Origin: Candidatus Zixiibacteriota bacterium
Lineage (GTDB): Bacteria > Zixibacteria > MSB-5A5 > GN15 > PGXB01
Length of the DNA stretch: 40,368 nt
Direction: 5' to 3'
Assembly (NCBI GenBank): GCA_026397505.1
Contig: JAPLUR010000043.1
Coordinates: 1 to 40,368 of the forward strand
Shown here one piece after another: positions 34,277 through 40,368 of this stretch. The translations under genes were made by a program, and so were the position numbers. The notes beneath the pieces are model-generated. The model did not search any database and had not been told where the DNA came from. It worked only from the letters and a program-made list of their open reading frames with translations. Every line of letters starts with the position of its first letter. Within the stretch, counting starts at the first letter, position 1.

Positions 34277-36173
34277 CGGCGACTCTCCCTCGGGATCTGA
34301 TGACAATAGCATCACCGGCTATGGCATCGAAACGACAGATTTCATAACAGGCTCTGCACTTTATGCACTTGGACGGATCCAGGTTGTGTGATTGTGCTCT
34401 GGGTCCGGTAATGGCACCAGTGGGGCACGCGCTGACGCAACGCTGGCATCCGGTGCACTTCTCGGGGATTACCCGGTATTCGATAAGCTCCTTGCAGACT
34501 GAAGCCGGGCAGTGTTTCTCCTTCACATGCAAAAGGTATTCCGATCTAAAGTACCGAAGCGTCGTCAAGACCGGATTCGGAGCCGTCTGCCCTAATCCGC
34601 AAAGTGAATTGTTCTTTATAGTATTGGCGAGGTTTTCCAGCCTTTCGATGTCGGCTTCTTCCCCATTTCCTTGCGTAATGCGATTCAGAATCTCTACCAT
34701 TTGCGCGGTTCCGATTCGACAAGGGGAACACTTTCCACACGACTCCTCTTGAGTGAAATTAAGGAAATAGCGAGCCAGATCCACCATACAGGTGTCCTCG
34801 TCCATCACAATCATACCACCAGAGCCCATGATAGAACCGGCCTTAGCCAGGGTCTCATAATCTATTGGTAGATCCAGCATATCCTCCGGGAGACATCCTC
34901 CGGAAGGGCCCCCTGTCTGAACCGCCTTAAACTTCTTCTTGATCTTTTTTTCGCTCTTTATTCCACCACCGATGTCGTAAATAATCTGTCTCAGCGTGAT
35001 CCCCATGGGCACCTCAACCAAGCCCGTGTTGTTGATCTTGCCCACCAGCGAGAATATTTTTGTTCCCTTGCTGTTATCAGTGCCGATGTTTGAGTACCAG
35101 TCGGCACCGTTTTGAATGATGTGGGGAATATTAGCCCATGTTTCCACGTTGTTAATGGTGGTGGGTTTTCCCCATAAACCGACCTGGGTGGGAAAAGGTG
35201 GTCTTGATCTGGGGAAAGCGCGCCGGCCCTCTATGGAAGCCATGAGGGAAGTCTCTTCTCCGGAGACAAAGGCACCCGCCCCTTGAAACACCTGAATGTC
35301 AAATCCGAAGCCGGAGCCGAGAACGGACTCGCCCAATAGCCCGTGTTCTCTGGCCTGACTTAGAGCGATCTTCACATGTTTTACAGCAAGAGGATATTCC
35401 GCCCTGACGTAGACAAAACCGGCTGAAGCGCCAATGGCAAAGGCTCCAATGATCATACCTTCTATGACGCTGTGAGGATTACCTTCGAGCACGCTTCGAT
35501 CCATGAATGCCCCCGGGTCTCCTTCGTCTGCGTTGCAAATCACATACTTGATGTCAGAAACGGTGCTACGGCAGCTCTCCCATTTTTTCCCTGTCGGGAA
35601 GCCCGCTCCCCCCCTTCCTCTTAAGCCGGATGCTTTGATTTCAGCAATAACTTCCTCGGGTGTCATATCTCGAAGCACCTTCACCAGGGCCTGATAACCA
35701 TTGAGGGCTATGTAGTCCTTGATATCGGTCGGATCTATTAACCCGTTGTTTTCCAATACGATGCGCTTTTGTTGATTGTAGAAGGGGATATCTTTTTCGC
35801 GAACGATTCTTTTCTTTGTATTGAGATCGCGATAAAGAAGCGTTTCAATGATGTTCTTGTTTACTATTGTCTCTGAGACTATTTTTTCGACGTCCTTGAT
35901 TTTGGCCTTTTCATAGAAAATGCCCTCAGGGTGGATAACAACAATCGGCCCTCTCTCACAGAAACCATGACATCCTGTCATCCGGATGTCGACAGATTTT
36001 TCCATCCCCTGCTTCCTGATCTCTTCCCTGAATACGCCGACGAGCCCGGTGGCTCCCTGGGTCTGACAACCGGTTCCGCCGCAGACCGTTATACAAGGCT
36101 TATTCGCACTTCTGGCCTGCAAAACCTCGGCTCTAATCTCTTCCAAGTGTTTAGCATTGACGTGATTTTTCAT
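34260..36173 (-). CDS. hydB: NADH-binding diaphorase subunit (HydB/NuoF/HndC type)
   Basis: FMN- and NAD-binding subunit of 637 residues, the flavin site where NADH is oxidised or reduced in bifurcating hydrogenases and related enzymes. An N-terminal thioredoxin-like 2Fe-2S domain has C31, C36, C68 and C72 (CGGTGCQTQG, GCHGFCERG). The NuoF core has GLRGRGGAGFPTGKKW near 194, CNADEGDPGAFMDR and GAGAFVSGEETSL. A 4Fe-4S site is ESCGKCSPCRIGT with a later SLCGLGQ. The C-terminal ferredoxin domain has CTGCQRCVSACPTGAI and CIKCRACYEICRFDAI. The extra N- and C-terminal domains separate it from simple NuoF and match HydB of soluble bifurcating complexes. The start overlaps the hydC stop (ATGA). Confidence 0.92.
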   Translation of the reverse strand: MKNHVNAKHLEEIRAEVLQARSANKPCITVCGGTGCQTQGATGLVGVFREEIRKQGMEKSVDIRMTGCHGFCERGPIVVIHPEGIFYEKAKIKDVEKIVSETIVNKNIIETLLYRDLNTKKRIVREKDIPFYNQQKRIVLENNGLIDPTDIKDYIALNGYQALVKVLRDMTPEEVIAEIKASGLRGRGGAGFPTGKKWESCRSTVSDIKYVICNADEGDPGAFMDRSVLEGNPHSVIEGMIIGAFAIGASAGFVYVRAEYPLAVKHVKIALSQAREHGLLGESVLGSGFGFDIQVFQGAGAFVSGEETSLMASIEGRRAFPRSRPPFPTQVGLWGKPTTINNVETWANIPHIIQNGADWYSNIGTDNSKGTKIFSLVGKINNTGLVEVPMGITLRQIIYDIGGGIKSEKKIKKKFKAVQTGGPSGGCLPEDMLDLPIDYETLAKAGSIMGSGGMIVMDEDTCMVDLARYFLNFTQEESCGKCSPCRIGTAQMVEILNRITQGNGEEADIERLENLANTIKNNSLCGLGQTAPNPVLTTLRYFRSEYLLHVKEKHCPASVCKELIEYRVIPEKCTGCQRCVSACPTGAITGPRAQSHNLDPSKCIKCRACYEICRFDAIAGDAIVIRSRGRVADEQVI

Positions 36174-36655
36174 ATGACCGCATCACCCTCTCGTTCATCT
36201 TTAGATCCATATTTTTGAATGAGTCCCTCAACTTCCTTTATTTTCATCAGCCCGTGGTAATCGGTGTCAACTGCGACAATGGGACCCAAGGCGCAGGCTC
36301 CAAGACAGTTCACCGTTTCCAATGTAAACATTCTATCGTCAGTAGTCTTGCCCGGTTCTATGTGAAGCCATCTTCTGAATTCATCCAGGATGCTCAACGA
36401 ACCTCTTACATGGCAGGCGGTTCCCATACAAACCTTGATCGTGCATTTCCCCGGTTCGACAAACTTGAACTGCGAATAGAATGAAGCTACCCCGAAGATC
36501 TGATTCTCGGAAATTCTCAGGAATGGGGCAATGTTCCTGACGGCATCTTCGGAGATGTACCCGAATACCTCCTGAATCCTCTGGAGAATCGGGATTAATT
36601 CCCCTTCTTCACCCTGGAATTCCGTGAACAGGCCGGCAAAACTGCTGTTTATCAC
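36170..36655 (-). CDS. hydC: 2Fe-2S diaphorase subunit (HydC/NuoE/HndA type)
   Basis: Thioredoxin-like 2Fe-2S protein of 161 residues. Residues 1-65 are the helical NuoE part (LIPILQRIQEVFGYISEDAV). The cluster ligands are in VCMGTACHVRG (C86 and C91) and VNCLGACALGP, the usual C-x4-C...C-x3-C arrangement. It forms the NADH module with HydB, to which it is coupled by an ATGA overlap. It follows the hydrogenase-like gene by 42 bp. Whether it serves bifurcation or a simple NADH-ferredoxin transfer depends on the NuoG-like partner. Confidence 0.92.
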   Translation of the reverse strand: MINSSFAGLFTEFQGEEGELIPILQRIQEVFGYISEDAVRNIAPFLRISENQIFGVASFYSQFKFVEPGKCTIKVCMGTACHVRGSLSILDEFRRWLHIEPGKTTDDRMFTLETVNCLGACALGPIVAVDTDYHGLMKIKEVEGLIQKYGSKDEREGDAVI

Positions 36656-36697
36656 TGCATATCCTCCCCTTGGGGTTTAGATAGATTCTTTTTCAAG

Positions 36698-37966
36698 TTA
36701 ATCCTCGCGTCTCGTTTGAGCCAGAAAGATGCAATCGGTCAGTTGTGCCTCTCCCCGCACGACATCCTCGGCGAATGACAGGCAGGTCGGCGCTCCGCAG
36801 CAGCCGCAATCCATCTGGCGCAGTTTCTGATATATTCTTTCTCTTTCTTTCATTCTCTTGATCGATGTCTCCAGATCGGTATCGAAATACTTTGTATCAC
36901 GAGGGAGAATCGGATTCTCCAGATCGAAATATCCCTCTCGCAGACGATTGTTGATATACTCGTCATTGGTTTTTATCAGATTGGCATATTTGCTCTGCTG
37001 CTTGATACTGTTGGTACGGGCGACATAGGGGTTTTCGACTCCGAATGCTCCGCCCACGCACCCCAGCATGCAGGTCATCGCCTCCACATAATGGACATTG
37101 CGAATCCGGGAGTTTTCAATATCGTCAAAGATCTTCATCACATGGTCCAGGCCGGAGACGGCCAGCCAGTCCTCCAACGCCGAGGCGATCGTAACGGCGC
37201 CGAAAGTGGTCCAGCTGCTGTTGAATGAAAAGTCCTCGGGTACCTGACTTTCATCAAACTTTTCTCTTATTTCGGCGATCAGCGGCACGAGCGCGGAATA
37301 AACCTCTTTGATCGATACGGCCCCGTCAAAATACGATCGCGCCTTTTCCGCCGGCTGCTTAATGGAGACAATGATGGCCGGGCAAGGCGCCACATAGACT
37401 ATCCCGATATCTCTCGGCCTGAGGCCGAGGCTGCGCGGCATTTCTTTGCGTATCTCGCGGGCGGTCACCTCGCGCGGGACATCAAGGGGAACGATCTGCT
37501 CCACCAGGTCGGGAAAACGCACCTGAATCAGCCGGATAATCGACGGGCAGTGAGAAGATATCTGGGGTCGGCGGACGCCGGCCTGCTTGATGTACTTGTA
37601 AAGCGCCCGGGCCAGAGCCGCATAGGAAGTGCTGACATCGACGACTTCATCGAAGCCCATTTTTTTGAAGGCCCGATGAATGATATAAGGATGGATGCTG
37701 GAGTCGAATTGCGCATAAAGGACCGGTGAGGGAACGACTATTTTATATTTGAAATGAGATATTTCGGCGAGGGGATCGGTTATAGGCACAATGGCCCCGG
37801 AGGGACAGGCCGAAATACAGGTGCCGCAATCGACACACAACTCTTCCGATATGACCGCCTTGCCATTCCGGATTCTGATTGCCTGGGTCGGGCATTGCCG
37901 CACGCAGGCCATGTGGCCGCGGCACTTTTCCGGAATTACCTTATGAGCGTGATAATATTCAGCCAA
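36698..37966 (-). CDS. [FeFe]-hydrogenase-like protein with altered H-cluster motifs (HydS/HsfB type)
   Basis: Iron-sulfur protein of 422 residues. N-terminus: two 4Fe-4S ferredoxin motifs (C15, C21, C25 region and CVDCGTCISAC at 44-54). The centre (about 75-315) is a hydrogenase large-subunit domain. Its L1 motif is SSHCPSII (C140; usual TSCCPGW), L2 is APCPAIIVSIKQP (C195; usual MPCxxKKxE), and L3 is EAMTCMLGCVGGAFG (C299, C303; usual MACPGGCxxGGG). All four cluster-ligand cysteines remain, but the proton-transfer cysteine is H139 and the K-K-x-E of L2 is lost. The C-terminus has a PF04060-type 4Fe-4S site (MDCGCCGAPTCLSFAEDVV with C412). This is the layout of putative sensory hydrogenases encoded in Thermotoga and Clostridia beside DRTGG and kinase-like genes, as here. 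A hydrogen or redox sensor is more likely than a hydrogen producer. Confidence 0.8.
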   Translation of the reverse strand: MAEYYHAHKVIPEKCRGHMACVRQCPTQAIRIRNGKAVISEELCVDCGTCISACPSGAIVPITDPLAEISHFKYKIVVPSPVLYAQFDSSIHPYIIHRAFKKMGFDEVVDVSTSYAALARALYKYIKQAGVRRPQISSHCPSIIRLIQVRFPDLVEQIVPLDVPREVTAREIRKEMPRSLGLRPRDIGIVYVAPCPAIIVSIKQPAEKARSYFDGAVSIKEVYSALVPLIAEIREKFDESQVPEDFSFNSSWTTFGAVTIASALEDWLAVSGLDHVMKIFDDIENSRIRNVHYVEAMTCMLGCVGGAFGVENPYVARTNSIKQQSKYANLIKTNDEYINNRLREGYFDLENPILPRDTKYFDTDLETSIKRMKERERIYQKLRQMDCGCCGAPTCLSFAEDVVRGEAQLTDCIFLAQTRRED

Positions 37967-37996
37967 TTTGCGCTTACCCTCCGGTTAAGGTAGATT

Positions 37997-38812
37997 CTAA
38001 ATATAAAATTTCATCTGCAATGTCGTTCCTTTATTAACTTCGCTATTTATGATCAATTCGTCGCTGTTTCTTTTTATGTTGGGCAGTCCCATACCGGAGC
38101 CGAAGCCCATAGCCCGCATCTCTTCGGTCGCGGTGGTGTACCCTTCCTGCATGGCCAGTGAGACATCGGGAATACCTTTCCCTTCGTCGGCAATGATCAC
38201 CTCGATCACTTTCGGAGTCACCAGAAGACTGACTTTGGCTCTCCGGGCATGCATAACCACATTCATTTCCCCCTCATAGGTCGAAATAGCCACACGGCGG
38301 ACCAGTTTGTGATCGAGACCGATTTTTTTGAGGATCGATTTCACCTCGGTCGAGACCATCCCGGCGTTGGCAAAATTGCTCCCTTCGATTATCAACTCCT
38401 GGCTGAGCAGCATCTCTTCGGCTTTATGGGCCGGAAGGCTGATCTGCAGAGCCGGGGAATTACCTCTGGTCATGGCATCAATCCTAACACAGGCGTCGTA
38501 CATATCCAGGTCGGTGGAAAGAAGGATCAGATGGTTTTCTCGGGCAAATTTGGCCGAGCCGTCTTTCGGTTTCTTGCCCCGAATGAAGACAACCCCCTTG
38601 AATTCCGCCATATGGGCCGAAATAACCGCCTGCAACGTGGCCAGTCCGGTCAGAAGGATGGAATTTGGGCGGCCGAATGCCAGCACGTCACTCATCAGGT
38701 CAGAGGCATAGATATGCTCCACCGAAGCATCCAGCCGGTCATCCGACTCGATAATGGCGGCTTCCAGCGCGTCTTTAATCGATCTGATCTCTACCGTGGT
38801 CAATTTGTTCAT
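37997..38812 (-). CDS. DRTGG domain fused to RsbW/RsbT-like ATPase domain
   Basis: Cytoplasmic protein of about 271 residues. Residues about 1-110 resemble a DRTGG domain and share the SDLMSDVLAFGRPNSILLT pattern with the neighbouring 111-residue protein. Residues about 140-271 are a GHKL ATPase like anti-sigma kinases: N-box YEGEMNVVMHARRA, G1 DEGKGIPD, and G2 MGFGSGMGLPNIKR. No histidine phosphoacceptor domain is visible, so it is of the RsbT/RsbW switch type. The ATG 38812 is preferred; an in-frame TTG at 38869 with GGAAT upstream is possible. It lies between the DRTGG gene and the hydrogenase-like gene and probably relays the state of that sensor. Confidence 0.82.
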   Translation of the reverse strand: MNKLTTVEIRSIKDALEAAIIESDDRLDASVEHIYASDLMSDVLAFGRPNSILLTGLATLQAVISAHMAEFKGVVFIRGKKPKDGSAKFARENHLILLSTDLDMYDACVRIDAMTRGNSPALQISLPAHKAEEMLLSQELIIEGSNFANAGMVSTEVKSILKKIGLDHKLVRRVAISTYEGEMNVVMHARRAKVSLLVTPKVIEVIIADEGKGIPDVSLAMQEGYTTATEEMRAMGFGSGMGLPNIKRNSDELIINSEVNKGTTLQMKFYI

Positions 38813-38888
38813 GATGTCAAATATCGTTTTCCCCGGAGAATCTTCATAATTTATCGCTCCGGGAATCAACCCTTTTATTCCGCGCCGG

Positions 38889-39224
38889 CTATTTGGTCAA
38901 CGGTCCCAGTCCATATAGTTTTCCCACCAGTTCGAAAGTCGGAAGATTCGTCGACAATATGGCAATATTATATTTGCTGGCGATATCAATCGTTTCCTGC
39001 GGAACATCTTTGCCGCCGGTAACGATAATGGCGGAAACATCCACCAGATTGGCCGCGGGAACAATGCTCTTGTGCGTCTGCACGGTCAGCCAGATATTCC
39101 CCGATTTGGCTCCGGCCATAACATCACTCAACATATCCGATACAAAGACACCGTTAATATCGCGGTGCTCGAATTTGCTCAATGGTTTAAGACCAAGTTT
39201 TTCAATCAGGTCTTTGGTGGTCAT
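38889..39224 (-). CDS. Stand-alone DRTGG domain protein
   Basis: Small protein of 111 residues that is nearly all one DRTGG domain: TTKDLIEKLGLKPLSKF, FVSDMLSDVMAGAKSGNIWL near 27, NLVDVSAIIVTGGKDVPQET near 59, and IAILSTNLPTFELVGKLYG at the end. DRTGG domains occur beside CBS domains and in phosphotransacetylase-like proteins and may bind nucleotides. It appears to be a paralogue of the DRTGG part of the next gene. In Thermotoga and Clostridia such a protein is encoded with hydrogenase genes in a similar order. The sequence before the ATG has AGGAGAG, a good ribosome binding site. Confidence 0.85.
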   Translation of the reverse strand: MTTKDLIEKLGLKPLSKFEHRDINGVFVSDMLSDVMAGAKSGNIWLTVQTHKSIVPAANLVDVSAIIVTGGKDVPQETIDIASKYNIAILSTNLPTFELVGKLYGLGPLTK

Positions 39225-39269
39225 TTATTCTCTCCTGCGTAATTCTTATAAAATCAATCCGGCTTCACA

Positions 39270-39821
39270 TCAAAAAAGCGGTTTTCTTTCCGTGGGCGGT
39301 TCCGGTGAGAGCATCCCCACATCATGAATAAAATCGCCACGGCACATTGACAAATCCTTAATCAAATCAAATGATATGATTTTCATTCGTGATCGGGAGG
39401 TGTCTCGCCGCTGGTTGAAATAATCAGTCAGGATATCCAGTTTATACTGGGAAATCAACTTCCTCTGGTCTTTATGAAGGAATCCGAAGGCGACCAGTAT
39501 CCAGGTTCTCTCGGCTTCAAGTCCGGCCTGCTGGATTTCCACCTCGCAGTCAGGCAGGCAGCCGGTACAGTGCATGAGACCCATCAGGTCGTCGAATTTC
39601 TCCAAATGCCCGCACTTGATGCACTCCAAATCAAACCGGAAAGATTGGGCATTTTCGACTCGGCTCCAGAAACAATCTCCATCGCGGTATTTGTCGCCGA
39701 GAATCGGGTTATCTTCGGCCGTAAAATAGGTCCCCAGGCCGTTGCAATGAAAGCATTTCTCGAAAACAACAAAACCGAACTGAATGCTGGTCATTTCCCA
39801 CCGATGTTGACATGCGGACAT
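39270..39821 (-). CDS. Zinc-ribbon protein heading the redox operon
   Basis: Hypothetical protein of 183 residues from ATG 39821, which has GGAG nine bases upstream; the frame extends 20 codons further without a good site. Two cysteine clusters look like zinc ribbons: SACQHRW with KCFHC near the N-terminus, and LECIKCGHLEKF with HCTGC and PDC in the middle. The C-terminal half is helical and charged (DYFNQRRDTSRSRMKI). I do not recognise the family. It is 45 bp upstream of the DRTGG gene on the same strand and is probably the first gene of the operon. A regulator, a scaffold for cluster proteins or a metallochaperone are possible; none is proved. Confidence 0.55.
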   Translation of the reverse strand: MSACQHRWEMTSIQFGFVVFEKCFHCNGLGTYFTAEDNPILGDKYRDGDCFWSRVENAQSFRFDLECIKCGHLEKFDDLMGLMHCTGCLPDCEVEIQQAGLEAERTWILVAFGFLHKDQRKLISQYKLDILTDYFNQRRDTSRSRMKIISFDLIKDLSMCRGDFIHDVGMLSPEPPTERKPLF

Positions 39822-40278
39822 GGTCACTTGCTCCAAGCTCTGATATGGTTGTGGGGGTATTTGGTCATAGGCAGGTTCCAAGGCGCGATGCTAAGAAGTA
39901 TAAGGCGTATATTTAATACCTTCCCGGCAACACTTTTCGAATCGCCAAATCCTCCTGATAGCAGATACAAGGTTGACTGTTTTGGTCTTACGCAACAATA
40001 TAACCAAATCACCAAAGCAAGTCAATTATATCTTATTTCAAAAATTCGCTTTCGGCTCAATTCAGTTGGTCGGAGCCAATTTTTATTCGGTTGCCGAAAG
40101 AATTTGGTCTATACTTAGACGCGGCTGAATTAAGACAAGACAGCAGCCAGCCTTCGTTATGCATTATCGCTCTCAGGCAATTCTCTTTTTGAGCATAAAT
40201 GTCGCCCCCCAAATTCTGCGGATTCAGGGGTAATGTCAATATTAGTGTGGAAATTGGTATATCCTTTTTTTCATTTAT
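39822..40278. other. Intergenic stretch upstream of the redox operon
   Basis: About 460 bp without a supported gene. It should carry the promoter of the minus-strand redox operon, but no clear -35/-10 pair is seen. A short CCCCCC...GGGG inverted segment near 40206-40232 resembles the type B hairpins weakly. Confidence 0.4.
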
Positions 40279-40368
40279 TTAGGCTGCTTTTTGTATCATG
40301 TTTTTGATGGTTTTTATTATTTCATTGTTTCTGTGCCATTTATGATTGAAATAGTTGAATAAAGCATA
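40279..40368 (-). CDS. C-terminal fragment of an AT-rich gene, possibly a transposase
   Basis: A frame entering from the right edge runs 29 codons to TAA (40281-40279). It reads YALFNYFNHKWHRNNEIIKT, then IKNMIQKAA. The amphipathic, basic end with FNxxWHRNN is reminiscent of transposase C-termini, but the family is not recognised. Its codons are clearly AT-richer than those of the other genes (AAT, AAA, ATA), which fits a mobile or recently acquired gene. Confidence 0.35.
   Translation of the reverse strand, partial: YALFNYFNHKWHRNNEIIKTIKNMIQKAA

Overview
The window looks like chromosomal DNA of a free-living Gram-negative bacterium, probably an uncultured member of the FCB-type or neighbouring phyla; Zixibacteria is my best guess. 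This is inference from content, not a database result: a dockerin-type protein without cellulosome genes, a secreted metalloprotease with a FlgD-like/T9SS-like C-terminal sorting domain, outer-membrane proteins, and short intergenic hairpin repeats. Genes are tightly packed, with many ATGA, TGATG and TAGATG junctions and several TTG starts.

Region 1 (1-1745, minus): the N-terminus of a DUF92 membrane protein, then a two-gene oxidative-stress unit (2-Cys peroxiredoxin, Fe/Mn superoxide dismutase). The unit has a promoter overlapped by a 16-bp palindrome and ends at a strong terminator.

Region 2 (1746-13157, minus): eleven genes with gaps of 18 bp or less behind one good promoter (TTGACT-17-TAATAT). 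They encode a nucleotide-sugar pyrophosphorylase, a SPOR lipoprotein, TsaC, a low-molecular-weight phosphatase, a DUF3108 protein, a deoxyhypusine-synthase-like protein, the bifunctional formiminotransferase-cyclodeaminase, a PHP phosphoesterase, a secreted metalloprotease, an ECF-type S component and an outer-membrane barrel protein.

Region 3 (13168-18953): a divergent locus built around the AmmeMemoRadiSam set. One side encodes a signal-peptide-bearing MEMO-AMMECR1 fusion. The other encodes a DUF362 protein, the radical SAM partner with an apparent Tat signal, and a membrane protein with a degenerate spermidine-synthase-like domain. The arrangement suggests an extracytoplasmic version of this uncharacterised system.

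Region 4 (18961-23563, plus): a D-threonine-aldolase-like PLP enzyme, thiamine pyrophosphokinase, tRNA-Gln(CTG) with its own promoter and a perfect 12-bp palindrome in the leader, a FemAB/CelD-like acyltransferase and a family 2 glycosyltransferase.

Region 5 (23564-27601): an accessory stretch of small orphan genes (a short conserved protein, a membrane-anchored protein, a PH-SHOCT protein, a dockerin protein) among many nested-hairpin repeats. Two repeat types bracket the dockerin gene in the order B-A-gene-A-B.

Region 6 (27602-39821, minus): GlnRS, then, behind a terminator, a nine-gene redox operon. In transcription order it encodes a zinc-ribbon protein, a DRTGG protein, a DRTGG-HATPase protein, an [FeFe]-hydrogenase-like protein with altered H-cluster motifs, HydC/NuoE, HydB/NuoF, a NuoG/FdhA-like subunit without the catalytic Sec/Cys, and NfnA and NfnB. 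It resembles the sensory and bifurcating hydrogenase operons of Thermotogae and Clostridia, but no ordinary catalytic hydrogenase or formate dehydrogenase site is encoded, and the transhydrogenase Nfn is attached to the end. This is the most unusual system in the window.

The last 90 bases hold the 3' end of an AT-rich gene on the minus strand that could belong to a mobile element.
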